From: Achromobacter deleyi
GTDB taxonomy: Bacteria; Pseudomonadota; Gammaproteobacteria; Burkholderiales; Burkholderiaceae_B
Direction of reading: 5' to 3'
Assembly (NCBI RefSeq): GCF_016127315.1
Contig: NZ_CP065997.1
Location: 3,534,001 to 3,598,000 of the forward strand
DNA length: 64,000 bases
Shown: positions 16,308-24,444 of the stretch, piece by piece
Layout: each line of letters starts with the position of its first letter
Numbering within the stretch: position 1 is the first letter of the stretch
The notes under the pieces: generated by a model
Database searches by the model: none
What the model saw: only the letters and a program-made list of their open reading frames with translations
What the model was told of the DNA's origin: nothing
Position numbers and translations under genes: made by a program

Positions 16308-17051
16308 ATGGAATCCGAGTTCGCCGATATCAATCTGTCGGCCGTCGCCGGCGCGATCGCCGATCCGGCGCGGGCGCGCATGCTGTGCGTGCTGCTGGAC
16401 GGCCGCGCCCGCACCGCCACCGAACTGGCCGCGGCCGCCGAGATCGGCGCGTCCACCGCCAGCAGCCATTTCCAGCGCCTGCGCGAGCAGGGCCTGGTGG
16501 AGCAGGCGGCGCAGGGCAAGCATCGTTATTACCGGCTGGCCAATGCCGAAGTCGCGCGCGCGCTGGAGGCGCTGCTGGTGGTGGCGGGCGCCGAGCGCAC
16601 GCCGTTCAAGCCCAACACGCCATCGGCATTGCGCGAGGCGCGCACCTGCTACGACCACATGGCCGGCACGCTGGCCGTGCGCATCCATGACGCGATGCTG
16701 GCGCGCCAGTGGCTGGCGGCCGATGGCCGCGATTATGCGCTGACGCCGCTGGGCGAGGCCTCGCTGGCGCAGGTCGGGGTGGACGTGGCGCAGGCGCGCC
16801 AGCGCCGCCGCCGCTTCGCCTGCCCGTGCCTGGACTGGAGCGAGCGCCGCTCGCATCTGGGCGGCGCGCTCGGCGCCGCGTTGCTGGAGGCGCTGCTCGC
16901 GCGCGGCTGGATCGACAAGGACCTGGATTCGCGCGCGCTGTCGGTCACGCGCAAGGGAGCGCGCCAGTTTCCGGCGTTCTTCGGCATGCCCGACGAGGCC
17001 TCCGGCGATAGCGCGGACTGGCGCCGTAGCGGCGGCCACGCCGCGGCCTAG
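16308..17051 (+). CDS. ArsR-family winged-helix transcriptional regulator
   Basis: 247 residues, longer than minimal ArsR proteins because of a C-terminal extension. N-terminal winged helix (about 5-90): ADPARARMLCVLLDG, TELAAAAEIGASTASSHFQRL (shown in part), GLVEQAAQGKHRYYRL. The C-terminal half contains LTPLGEASLAQVGVD and a conserved-looking RRFACPCLDWSERRSHLGG (with a CPC pair that could bind metal or act in redox sensing), as in the two-domain ArsR group beside transporters. Divergent from the MFS gene, so probably its regulator. Confidence 0.88.
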   Translation: MESEFADINLSAVAGAIADPARARMLCVLLDGRARTATELAAAAEIGASTASSHFQRLREQGLVEQAAQGKHRYYRLANAEVARALEALLVVAGAERTPFKPNTPSALREARTCYDHMAGTLAVRIHDAMLARQWLAADGRDYALTPLGEASLAQVGVDVAQARQRRRRFACPCLDWSERRSHLGGALGAALLEALLARGWIDKDLDSRALSVTRKGARQFPAFFGMPDEASGDSADWRRSGGHAAA

Positions 17052-17201
17052 CCTATCATGAAATCGCTTTGCCGCGGGCGCGAGGCCGCGGCGGTTTCCG
17101 CACGACCCCATCGACATCACGCGTTGCCCCTTGGCCGGCAGGCCGGGGCGGCGCACGCACCGCTTTTTTCATCGGGCATTTGCCCTGCACAGGAGGTGGC
17201 C

Positions 17202-17852
17202 TTGCCTACGCTGGCCCTGCACGCTTTCCGCCGCATTCTGCCAATCGCGACGGAACTGCGCATCGACGTCAACCATGCTCCGCGCGAAGTGGAAACGGAA
17301 CTCGATGCCATCCACGACCGCATGAATCGTCCTTCGGACCGCTTGTATGGATTGCCGGAGGTTCAAACCGACATCCCTGGCATGGTGCTTCGCTACCGCG
17401 AAGCCGATGGCGAGTATTACGTGTATGTGGTGGACGCGCGGCGCGGCCGGCTGGCGGGCTACACGGTGTTCAACCGGCTGATCGAGGTGGGGCGGCGCGC
17501 CGATCCGTACGTGCGCGCGCCGCACTCGAAATACGCCGCGCCCTATCAGGGCATGGGGCTGGCCACCGCGGTCTACCGCTGGGGGCTGGAGGCCGGCCTG
17601 TGCATCATGAGCGGCGCGCGCCAGTCGATCGGCGCCCACCGCCTGTGGCTAGGGCTGGCGCGTGACTACGAGCTGGGCTACGTCGATCTGCGGCGCAAGC
17701 GGCTGACCTACCTGGGGGCCACGGTGACGCCGTCCGTGCTGGGCGATCTGCATACCCGCATGTTCCTGCTGGGACGGGGCTGGACCCGCCCCGATTACCT
17801 GCGGGCGACCGGCATGCAGGCGCCCGGAAGTGCGCTTTCGCAACAGTCATAG
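17202..17852 (+). CDS. Conserved-looking hypothetical protein, TTG start
   Basis: 216 residues. The TTG at 17202 is taken as the start because a perfect AGGAGG ribosome-binding site (17191-17196) lies five bases upstream; the frame remains open to an ATG at 17058 but that region reads as non-coding. The protein begins PTLALHAFRRILPIATELRI after the initiator. Segments MVLRYREADGEYYVYVVDA, YAAPYQGMGLATAVYRWGLE (a GNAT-like turn QGMGLATAVY) and RLWLGLARDYELGYVD suggest an acetyltransferase-like fold, but I cannot place it in a family. Confidence 0.65.
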   Translation: MPTLALHAFRRILPIATELRIDVNHAPREVETELDAIHDRMNRPSDRLYGLPEVQTDIPGMVLRYREADGEYYVYVVDARRGRLAGYTVFNRLIEVGRRADPYVRAPHSKYAAPYQGMGLATAVYRWGLEAGLCIMSGARQSIGAHRLWLGLARDYELGYVDLRRKRLTYLGATVTPSVLGDLHTRMFLLGRGWTRPDYLRATGMQAPGSALSQQS

Positions 17853-17885
17853 GGGAAATCCCCGGGACGGATCAGCGCGGCGGCG

Positions 17886-17918
17886 GCCAGATGACAGTGT
17901 CATCGGGTGTCATCTGGC
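17886..17918. repeat. Nested inverted repeats downstream of the TTG-start gene
   Basis: GCCAGATGACA (17886-17896) and TGTCATCTGGC (17908-17918) are perfect 11-base arms. The left arm also forms a competing palindrome ATGACA-G-TGTCAT (17891-17903). There is no T run. It lies 34 bases past one stop and about 170 bases before the next start: an RNA switch, operator or processing hairpin are all possible. Confidence 0.5.
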
Positions 17919-18088
17919 TGTCAGCCGCGCACTGCCTGCCTGTCCGGCCCGTGCCGCGCGTCCGGCGGAAACGGGGACGCAATTCGTGCAATGCAACAAT
18001 GTTTCTATCGGATGCCAGGGTTACAAAACTTATCCGAACTGTCATGAACAGCCGGGGTATGCTGGTTCGCAGAAAGAGGGCATCCGAA

Positions 18089-18361
18089 GTGCATCAGAAC
18101 AACTTGATCTACAAGGGATACCGGCTGACGGCCAAAGTGTCCCGGGGCGCGGGCGAAGAAGTTCAGACGCTGCCCAGCGGCCCCGTTTTCATCGCATCGA
18201 TCATGGTGGTCCAGGCGGGCGCCGTGCTGGAAGGCGGCGACGAATACCCCGTGCCACGCTTTGCCGAAGGCGGCTTCGTCTACAGCCCGCGCGAGGCGGT
18301 GCATGCCGCCATCCTGCATGGACGCGAAATCGTCGACGGCCTGACCCACGTACCATCCTGA
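18089..18361 (+). CDS. Small hypothetical protein, probable GTG start
   Basis: 90 residues from GTG (HQNNLIYKGYRLTAKVSRG follows), chosen because AAAGAGGG sits eight bases upstream; in-frame ATGs at 18059 and 18044 are alternatives. It is a compact soluble protein: a strand-rich first half, PVFIASIMVVQAG, then a helix REAVHAAILHGREIVD. This is the layout of small DUF proteins common in Burkholderiales that pair a beta sheet with a C-terminal helix, but no function is known. Confidence 0.6.
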   Translation: MHQNNLIYKGYRLTAKVSRGAGEEVQTLPSGPVFIASIMVVQAGAVLEGGDEYPVPRFAEGGFVYSPREAVHAAILHGREIVDGLTHVPS

Positions 18362-18438
18362 CGCCTGACGGCCAGGGAATCCCCGCGGCGCCCATGCCGC
18401 GCCGGTCGCCATGAAGCGCCGCCTGGCGGCGCCGGTGT

Positions 18439-19206
18439 TCACTCGGCCGCGAACACGGCCTTCCAGTCGCGCGTCTTGGCCAGCGTCAGCACGCTGGCCG
18501 ACTGTTCCAGAATGGCCACGGCCTTCTTGAGTTCCTCGGCCGACGCGCCATCTTCCAGGATCACCATGCGCGAGTTGCGCGCATCGGCCATTTTCACGTC
18601 CGACATCTTGCCGTGGGTCTGGTAGACCTGGGTCCAGTCCATTTTCTTGCCGGCCTTGAGCGCGATCGGCTCGATGTACGTCAGCGCGGTGCTGCCGGCC
18701 GCGCGCACGGCGAAGGCGAAGTCGGCGGTGTGGCCGCTGCTGCCCTTGGCGCGCGCGCCCTTGACCATGCGGTTGGGGCCGACGCCGGCCGCCAGCGCCC
18801 GGCCCACCTGGGCGCGAAAGCGCAGCTGGCTGAAGCGCGGCATCCACTTGGCGCACTGGAACGACAGCGCCATGGCCAGCTTGACCGCGTCCCACAGTGC
18901 TTCCTGCAATTGCTCGTTGGGGCCCGTGGCGACGATGGCGCCCGACTTGTCGAAGTGCGCCAGGCTCACGCCCGGCGTCTCGTTGAGGATGTCGATGCGC
19001 TTGGGCGCCAGCTCGATGCCGTAGCTGGAGGCATGCATCGACGTCTCACAGGCGTCGGTGAGATAGAACGTGGCGTCGTCCGGGTACGCGATGAAGAACG
19101 CGGCATGCTGGCCGTCCAGGCCCAGCGTCATCGGCGAGATGGCGCGGATGGCGTGTTCGCCCGCCGGCAGGACGGTCCAGCCGGAGGCTTCCAGGAAATT
19201 GCTCAT
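18439..19206 (-). CDS. DUF1828-like protein, second gene of an SOS-box operon
   Basis: 255 residues, no signal peptide. The first 90 residues resemble the DUF1828 pattern: ISPMTLGLDGQHAAFFIAY, then FYLTDACETSMHASSYGIEL (shown in part), a glycine-turn strand and LTD signature followed by a helix. The C-terminal 150 residues (KGSSGHTADFAFAV, ALTYIEPIALKAGKKMDW, RMVILEDGASAEEL) resemble the companion DUF1829 region, with a strand-rich core. Such proteins are often in mobile or variable regions and their activity is unknown. Its ATG overlaps the stop of the upstream gene (ATGA, 19203-19206), so the two products are made together and probably interact. Confidence 0.7.
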   Translation of the reverse strand: MSNFLEASGWTVLPAGEHAIRAISPMTLGLDGQHAAFFIAYPDDATFYLTDACETSMHASSYGIELAPKRIDILNETPGVSLAHFDKSGAIVATGPNEQLQEALWDAVKLAMALSFQCAKWMPRFSQLRFRAQVGRALAAGVGPNRMVKGARAKGSSGHTADFAFAVRAAGSTALTYIEPIALKAGKKMDWTQVYQTHGKMSDVKMADARNSRMVILEDGASAEELKKAVAILEQSASVLTLAKTRDWKAVFAAE

Positions 19207-19739
19207 AGGATCAGTTCGATTTGACGGCCCTTGAGGGGATGCGCGAAACCGCCGGTCAGGGCCAGGTTGGCCCTCGGCAGGAAATACTGCATCAGCTCGG
19301 CGATCGTGTGCAGGGCGGGCACGATGGGCTCGGCATAGCCTTCGCCTTCGTCCACCCAGATGTGTTCATGGCTGCGGTCCGCCAGCGGCTTGCGGTACTG
19401 CGGCCGGCCTTCGCCCACCAGGCTGGTGTGGAACGAGTCGTCGGTATCGACGCCGAACACGCGGTGCGGGCCGACGAACAGGCTGGCGCAGAAAGCCTCG
19501 GCCAGGAAGATGGTGGCCTGGCCGTGCACCACGGTGCGGGCGCCGCGGTAGAAGGCGCGGAAGATCACGTCGTCGCGCACCTCGCCCTTGACGCGGCACG
19601 GGCTGGCGAATTCCATCCATTGGATGCCGGTGGCGGCCGGCTTCGGGATCCAGGTGATCTGCTTGACCGTTTCCTTGGGCTCAGCAAGGATCTCTTGCAC
19701 CTCATCAACGGTGATTAACGGTTCGAACTTGTTGGCCAT
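19203..19739 (-). CDS. Hypothetical protein, first gene of an SOS-box operon
   Basis: 178 residues. No named family recognised. It reads as a mostly beta, soluble domain: PCRVKGEVRDDVIFRAFYRG, ATIFLAEAFCASLFVGPHRVF (shown in part), GVDTDDSFHT, SHEHIWVDEGEGYAEPIVP, and a C-terminal helix/strand GFAHPLKGRQIEL. The histidines and acidic residues in DTDDSFHT and SHEHIWVDEGEGYAEP could be a metal or catalytic centre, which is inference only. Translationally coupled to the DUF1828-like gene. A long structured leader and a LexA-type site lie upstream, suggesting DNA-damage induction. Confidence 0.65.
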   Translation of the reverse strand: MANKFEPLITVDEVQEILAEPKETVKQITWIPKPAATGIQWMEFASPCRVKGEVRDDVIFRAFYRGARTVVHGQATIFLAEAFCASLFVGPHRVFGVDTDDSFHTSLVGEGRPQYRKPLADRSHEHIWVDEGEGYAEPIVPALHTIAELMQYFLPRANLALTGGFAHPLKGRQIELIL

Positions 19740-19900
19740 GGAACGGATCTAGTAACTGGAAATGCGCCGTGCCACCCCCGTCGCCGCGGCAGGGCGCGCG
19801 GGGCGGGAGCACGCTTTTCCCGTCGGGCCGGCCAACGGGAAAAGCCCCCTCGCTGGGGAGCTCTGGCCCGCGCACCGGGAGTGCGCGGGGGCGTAATCTT
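19740..19900 (-). promoter_or_regulatory. Structured 5' leader of the DUF1828-like operon
   Basis: On the minus strand the leader holds three strong hairpins in order. First, 9-base arms at 19881-19889 / 19867-19875. Second, a GCTCCC-N6-GGGGGC hairpin followed by TTTT (about 19841-19862), which looks like an intrinsic terminator. Third, perfect 11-base arms GCTTTTCCCGT / ACGGGAAAAGC (19813-19823 and 19835-19845), which use the same TTTT and so exclude the terminator. This is the layout of an attenuator or of a leader controlling access to the ribosome. Inference from base pairing only. Confidence 0.5.
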
Positions 19901-19928
19901 ACAAGATGAAGACGGTCTCGGCTTTTGG

Positions 19929-19944
19929 CTGTATGGATATACAG
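19929..19944. promoter_or_regulatory. LexA (SOS) box upstream of the DUF1828-like operon
   Basis: CTGTATGGATATACAG matches the proteobacterial LexA consensus CTGT-N8-ACAG exactly. It lies about 190 bases upstream of the first start of the minus-strand two-gene operon and just beyond the end of the metallopeptidase gene, so the only gene it can serve as a promoter element is that operon (or an RNA from the leader). Confidence 0.65.
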
Positions 19945-19969
19945 CGTTCATCGCGCCGCGGCCAGCGCC

Positions 19970-20824
19970 CTACAGCGAGCTGGCGGCGAAAGTATCGCAT
20001 TGCTTGAGATCGCCGCTGTCCAGGCCGCGCTTGAACCAGCGCACGCGCTGCGCCGACGAGCCGTGGGTGAAGGCGTCGGGCACCACGTAGCCCTGGCTCT
20101 GCTTCTGCAGCCGGTCGTCGCCGATGGCGGTGGCGGCGGCCAGCGCTTCCTCGACGTCGCCGCCTTCCAGGATGTTGCGGGCGGCGTTGGCGCGTTGCGC
20201 CCACAGGCCGGCGAAGCAGTCGGCCTGCAGTTCCATGCGCACCGACAGCGCGTTGGCCTGCGACGGGTTGCGCCGGCGCAGGTTGTCGACCTGGTCGGAA
20301 ATGCCCAGCAGGTGCTGGACGTGATGGCCGACCTCGTGCGCGATGACGTAGGCCTGGGCGAAATCGCCGGGCGCCTTGAAGCGGTTCTGCAGTTCGTCGA
20401 AGAACGCCAGGTCGATGTAGACCTTGCTGTCGCCGGGGCAGTAGAACGGCCCCATTGCCGCCTGGCCGGTGCCACAGGCGGTGGGCGTGGCGCCGCGGAA
20501 CAGCACCAGCTTGGGCGGCACGTACTGGCGGTTCAGGTCTTTCTGGAAGATGGCGCTCCAGGTGTCCTCGGTCTCGCCCAGCACCTTGGAGACGAAGCGC
20601 GCCTGCGGGTCGTTGGCGGGCGGGCGGCTGGCGGGGGCCTGCTGTTGCTGCGTGGCGGGGCCCTCGGCCATCTGCAGCACCACGCTGGGGTCGACGCCGA
20701 AATACATGGCCACCAGGGCCAGCACGATGGTGCCGATGCCGATGGTGCCACGGCCGCCGATGCGCGGACCGCTGGCGCGGCGGTCTTCCACATTGTCGCT
20801 TTCGCGGGAATCGTCCAGGCGCAT
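19970..20824 (-). CDS. Neutral zinc metallopeptidase, YpfJ/KPN_02809 family
   Basis: 284 residues, start MRLDDSRESDNVEDRR. A single membrane segment (TIGIGTIVLALVAMYFG, about 27-45) anchors a periplasmic domain. The zinc site is HEVGHHVQHLLG around residue 172, with downstream ELQADCFAGLWA supplying the third ligand. Other conserved segments: KVYIDLAFFDEL and GYVVPDAFTHGSSAQRV. Length and motif order fit the YpfJ family, a widely conserved peptidase of unknown substrate. Divergent from the YciO-like gene. Confidence 0.92.
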   Translation of the reverse strand: MRLDDSRESDNVEDRRASGPRIGGRGTIGIGTIVLALVAMYFGVDPSVVLQMAEGPATQQQQAPASRPPANDPQARFVSKVLGETEDTWSAIFQKDLNRQYVPPKLVLFRGATPTACGTGQAAMGPFYCPGDSKVYIDLAFFDELQNRFKAPGDFAQAYVIAHEVGHHVQHLLGISDQVDNLRRRNPSQANALSVRMELQADCFAGLWAQRANAARNILEGGDVEEALAAATAIGDDRLQKQSQGYVVPDAFTHGSSAQRVRWFKRGLDSGDLKQCDTFAASSL

Positions 20825-20911
20825 ACTGTTTCTCCGGGCGGCCGGGCGGCCGCCATGTGTTGCGTCGGCCGCGGTTGGCGATGCGGCCTTCAAGAGTGTT
20901 AGGATAATCCC

Positions 20912-21538
20912 ATGGCCCTTCATTTAGATATCCACCCCGCGAATCCCCAACCGCGCCTGCTCAAGCAGGCCGCCCAATGGCTGAACGACGGGGGCCTGGT
21001 GGCGGTGCCCACCGATTCCAGCTACGCGGTGGTCGCGCGCCTGGACGACAAGAACGCCGCCGACGGCCTGCGCCGACTGCGCGGCCTTGACGACCGCCAC
21101 CACCTGACGCTGCTGTGCCGCGACCTGGCCGAGATCGGCCACTTCGCGCGCGTCGATAACCGCCAGTACCGCCTGCTCAAGGCCGCCACGCCGGGGCCGT
21201 GGACCTTCATCCTGGAGGCCACCAAGGAAGTGCCGCGGCGCGTGTCGCACCCGTCGCGCAAGACCATCGGCATCCGCGTGCCGGCCCATGCCGTGATGCT
21301 GGGCCTGCTCGAACAGATGGGCGCGCCGCTGCTGTCGACCACGCTGATCCCGAAGGATGAGACCGATGCGCTGAACGACGCCGAGGCCATCCGCGAGCGC
21401 TACGACCATGAGCTGGCGGCCATCATCGACGCGGGCGCCTGCCCGCATTCGCCGACCACCGTGATCGACCTGACCGGCGACGACCCCGTCGTGGTGCGGG
21501 TGGGGCGCGGCGATCCGGCCACGCTGGGCCTGGCCTGA
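20912..21538 (+). CDS. YciO/Sua5/YrdC-family protein (threonylcarbamoyl-AMP synthase-like)
   Basis: 208 residues, a single YrdC domain. Key segments: GGLVAVPTDSSYAVVARLDDK, the RNA/nucleotide-binding KATPGPWTFILEATKEVPRR (in part) and TIGIRVPAHAV, then LSTTLIP. Length and the PTDSSYA motif (PTDT/S-x-Y) fit the YciO subgroup rather than TsaC. YciO proteins share the fold that makes threonylcarbamoyl-AMP for tRNA t6A, but their own role is less clear. Followed by an M50 protease and dapA on the same strand. Confidence 0.88.
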   Translation: MALHLDIHPANPQPRLLKQAAQWLNDGGLVAVPTDSSYAVVARLDDKNAADGLRRLRGLDDRHHLTLLCRDLAEIGHFARVDNRQYRLLKAATPGPWTFILEATKEVPRRVSHPSRKTIGIRVPAHAVMLGLLEQMGAPLLSTTLIPKDETDALNDAEAIRERYDHELAAIIDAGACPHSPTTVIDLTGDDPVVVRVGRGDPATLGLA

Positions 21539-21588
21539 AGCGGTGACGCGCGCGTTCGTCACGCGGCTCCTCTACAATCCGCTTCGCC

Positions 21589-22236
21589 ATGAATGACATC
21601 ATCCAGACGATCGCGGTCTACGCGATACCGGTTATCTTCGCCATCACCCTGCACGAGGCCGCGCACGGCTACGTCGCGCGCATGTTCGGCGATCCGACGG
21701 CATACCAGGCGGGCCGCATCAGCCTGAACCCGGCGCGCCACATCGACCCGGTCGGCACGCTGCTGGTGCCGGCGGTGATCCTGTTGATGTCCAAGCTGCT
21801 GGGCAGCCCCGGCATGCTGTTCGGCTGGGCCAAGCCGGTGCCGGTCGATTTCGGCCGGCTGCGCCGTCCCAAGAAGGACATGCTGTGGGTGGCGCTGGCC
21901 GGTCCCGCCGCCAACCTGCTGATGGCGATCCTGTGGGTGTTTTCGCTGCGCCTGTTTCTCGAAACCGGCATGCAGGAGAGTTTCTGGTTCGAAATGGCGA
22001 TGGCCGGCGTGCAGGTCAACCTGGTGCTGATGGCGCTGAACCTGCTGCCGATTCCGCCGCTGGACGGGGGACGCATCCTCTTCAGCCTGCTGCCCAACCG
22101 CCTGGCCTGGCAATACTCGAAAATCGAGCCGTATGGCCTGGTGATCGTGGTGGTGCTGCTGGTGACCGACGTACTCTGGATATTGATGCGTCCGGTATTG
22201 GCGTTGGGAACGGCAATCGTTCAGTGGTTTCTGTAG
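21589..22236 (+). CDS. Site-2 protease family membrane metallopeptidase (M50)
   Basis: 215 residues with about five to six membrane segments. The zinc motif HEAAH (His22, Glu23, His26, in FAITLHEAAHGYVA) lies in the first helix. The third ligand is in NLLPIPPLDGGRIL near residue 155. This is the short, PDZ-less M50 group. Substrate unknown. Part of a plus-strand run YciO-M50-dapA-bamC. Confidence 0.92.
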   Translation: MNDIIQTIAVYAIPVIFAITLHEAAHGYVARMFGDPTAYQAGRISLNPARHIDPVGTLLVPAVILLMSKLLGSPGMLFGWAKPVPVDFGRLRRPKKDMLWVALAGPAANLLMAILWVFSLRLFLETGMQESFWFEMAMAGVQVNLVLMALNLLPIPPLDGGRILFSLLPNRLAWQYSKIEPYGLVIVVVLLVTDVLWILMRPVLALGTAIVQWFL

Positions 22237-22323
22237 GATTTTGGCCAATATCCGTTAAACTCAGCGGTTTCACTGATTCTGGCCCTGAGGCATCCCGCCA
22301 CCGGGCTTTGGAGCCCCTCATTT

Positions 22324-23229
22324 ATGGCATCCCCTGCAACCGCCGCAGGCGTTAATTTCCAGGGCAGCATGGTGGCCCTCGTCACCCCGATGCAGCCCGA
22401 TGGCAGCCTTGACTACGCTGCCTACCGGTCGTTGATCGACTGGCATATCCAGGAAGGAACCGATGCACTGGTGGTGGTGGGCACCACCGGGGAATCGCCG
22501 ACGGTCTCCATGGAAGAGCATGCGGAGCTGATCCGCGTGGCGGTCGAGCATGCCGCCGGCCGCATTCCGGTCATCGCTGGCGTGGGCGCCAACTCCACCG
22601 ACGAAGCCATCCACCTCACGCGCCACGCCAAGGCGGTGGGCGCGCAGGCAGGCCTGTCGGTGGTGCCGTACTACAACAAGCCGTCGCAGGAAGGCCTGTA
22701 CCGCCACTTCCGCGCCATCGTGGAAGCGGTCGATCTGCCGACCATCCTGTACAACGTGCCGGGCCGCACCGTGGCCGACATGAGCAACGAAACGGTGCTG
22801 CGTCTGGCTCAGGTGCCGGGCATCATCGGCATCAAGGACGCTACCGGCGACATCGCGCGCGGCGGCCTGCTGCTGCGCGAAGCGCCGGCCAGCTTCCAGG
22901 TTTTCAGCGGCGATGATCCCACCGCGGCCGCCCTGATCCTGCTGGGCGCGCGCGGCAATATCTCCGTGACCGCCAACGTCGCGCCCAAGCTGATGCGCGA
23001 CTTGTGTGCCGCCGCCCTGGCGGGCAACGTGCCGAAGGTGCGTGAACTTAATGCGCACCTGGCCCGTCTGAACAAGGCTTTGTTCGTTGAAGCCAATCCT
23101 ATTCCCGTCAAGTGGGCGCTGGCCGAAATGGGCCGCACCGCACTGGGCTACCGGCTGCCGCTGGTGGAACTGGGCGCACCGCACCACGAAACGGTGCGTC
23201 GCGTGCTCCAGGAAACGGGCCTGCTCTAA
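22324..23229 (+). CDS. dapA: 4-hydroxy-tetrahydrodipicolinate synthase
   Basis: 301 residues. Schiff-base lysine Lys171 in [11 protein letters not shown], Tyr143 in ILYNVPGRT, and the pyruvate-binding GTTGES at 53-58, all as in DapA. It condenses pyruvate with aspartate semialdehyde, the first committed step to lysine and meso-diaminopimelate. Start [15 protein letters not shown]; no strong ribosome-binding site is visible directly before it. bamC follows after 17 bases, the arrangement known from many beta- and gammaproteobacteria. Confidence 0.96.
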   Translation: MASPATAAGVNFQGSMVALVTPMQPDGSLDYAAYRSLIDWHIQEGTDALVVVGTTGESPTVSMEEHAELIRVAVEHAAGRIPVIAGVGANSTDEAIHLTRHAKAVGAQAGLSVVPYYNKPSQEGLYRHFRAIVEAVDLPTILYNVPGRTVADMSNETVLRLAQVPGIIGIKDATGDIARGGLLLREAPASFQVFSGDDPTAAALILLGARGNISVTANVAPKLMRDLCAAALAGNVPKVRELNAHLARLNKALFVEANPIPVKWALAEMGRTALGYRLPLVELGAPHHETVRRVLQETGLL

Positions 23230-23246
23230 ATATCGTGAGGATACGT

Positions 23247-24371
23247 ATGAACAAGCGTCATGCCGGTCTGTCGGCATTGATGTCTCTGGTGTTGTTGGCC
23301 GGCTGCAGCGAGGTCAACCAATTCCTGGGCAATGAAGAATCCGTCAATTACAAGAGCGCCGTCACGCAACGTGGCGAGCCGCTGAGCATCCCGCCCGACC
23401 TGACCCAGGCCGCCAGCGATCCGCGCTACCGCGCGCCGGCATCGGGCTCGACCACCTATTCGCAATTCCAGCAGCAGGGCCAGGCCCAGGCCACCGCGCC
23501 CAAGGCCAGCAACGTGCTGCCCGGCCGCCAGGACATGCGCGTCGAACGCGACGGCGACCTGCGCTGGCTGGTGGTCGACCGCGCGCCCGAGGACGTGTTC
23601 CCGCGCCTGGTCGACTTCTGGACCGAAAACGGCTTCACCGTCGCCAGCAACAACCCCGGCGCCGGCCTGATTGAAACCGACTGGGCGGAAAACCGCGCCA
23701 AGATCCCGGAAAGCTGGCTGCGCCAGGCCCTGGGCGCGGTGCTGGAATCGGCCTGGGACAGCGGTGAGCGCGAGAAATTCCGCACCCGCGTCGAACGCGT
23801 CAACGGCCACACCGAAGTCTACGTCAGCCACCGCCAGATGCTCGAAAAGCGCGTCGGCGGCGACGGCTCGCAAGTGCAGTGGCAGAACGGCAAGGAAGAT
23901 CCGGGCCTGAACGCCGCCATGCTGGCGCGCATGATGGTCTACCTGGGCACCGACGTCGACAACGCCCGCAAGCTGGTGCAGCAGGCGGAAGCCGCGCCGC
24001 AGAAGCCCGCGGTGCAGCAGGATGTCCGCACCCAGGGCGCGGCGCTGGTCGTCAGCGAGTCGTTCGACCGCGCCTGGCGCCGTGTCGGCGTGGCGCTGGA
24101 CGGCGGCGGTTTCTCGGTGGACGATCGCGATCGTTCGGCGGGCGACTACTTCGTGCGCTACGTCGATACCGACACCGGCGAGAAGATGGACCAGCCGGGC
24201 TTCTTCAGCCGCATGTTCTCGGGCGACAAGAAGGCCGAGGCGCCGCAGTACCGCATTCACCTGGCCGCCAGCGGCGAGCAGACCACGGTGACGGTGCTGG
24301 ACGCCAAGGGCGAGCGCGACAACAGCGCCACCGCCCAGCGCCTGCTGAGCGTGCTGAAGGACAAGATGTAA
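23247..24371 (+). CDS. bamC: Outer-membrane assembly lipoprotein BamC (NlpB)
   Basis: 374 residues. Lipoprotein signal MNKRHAGLSALMSLVLLAGC with the lipid-modified Cys20. An unstructured N-terminal lasso region with EESVNYKSAV and PLSIPPDL follows, then two helix-grip domains (about 90-215 and 265-374), as in BamC. It is an accessory subunit of the BAM complex that inserts beta-barrel proteins. The GTGAGG ribosome-binding site supports the start. Its transcription terminator is split by an insertion element. Confidence 0.92.
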   Translation: MNKRHAGLSALMSLVLLAGCSEVNQFLGNEESVNYKSAVTQRGEPLSIPPDLTQAASDPRYRAPASGSTTYSQFQQQGQAQATAPKASNVLPGRQDMRVERDGDLRWLVVDRAPEDVFPRLVDFWTENGFTVASNNPGAGLIETDWAENRAKIPESWLRQALGAVLESAWDSGEREKFRTRVERVNGHTEVYVSHRQMLEKRVGGDGSQVQWQNGKEDPGLNAAMLARMMVYLGTDVDNARKLVQQAEAAPQKPAVQQDVRTQGAALVVSESFDRAWRRVGVALDGGGFSVDDRDRSAGDYFVRYVDTDTGEKMDQPGFFSRMFSGDKKAEAPQYRIHLAASGEQTTVTVLDAKGERDNSATAQRLLSVLKDKM

Positions 24372-24416
24372 TGCGTCCGCCGCGAGGCGCCCGCGGGCGC
24401 TTCGCGACAGTACGAA

Positions 24417-24430
24417 AAGGCCCCCATGGG
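24417..24430 (+). terminator. Left half of the bamC terminator, split by the IS remnant
   Basis: AAAAGGCCCCCATGGG is the left half of a perfect palindrome whose right half, GGGGCC followed by TTTTT, lies at 25235-25245. Removing the element and one copy of CCCATGGG restores a canonical bidirectional intrinsic terminator. Confidence 0.7.
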
Positions 24431-24444
24431 GCAATGCCAGTCAG

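Noticed and set aside
13410..17156. A 1,248-codon minus-strand open frame spanning GNAT, PaiB, MFS and ArsR genes
   Set aside because: No family motifs; covered by well-supported genes in other frames. High GC leaves few stops.
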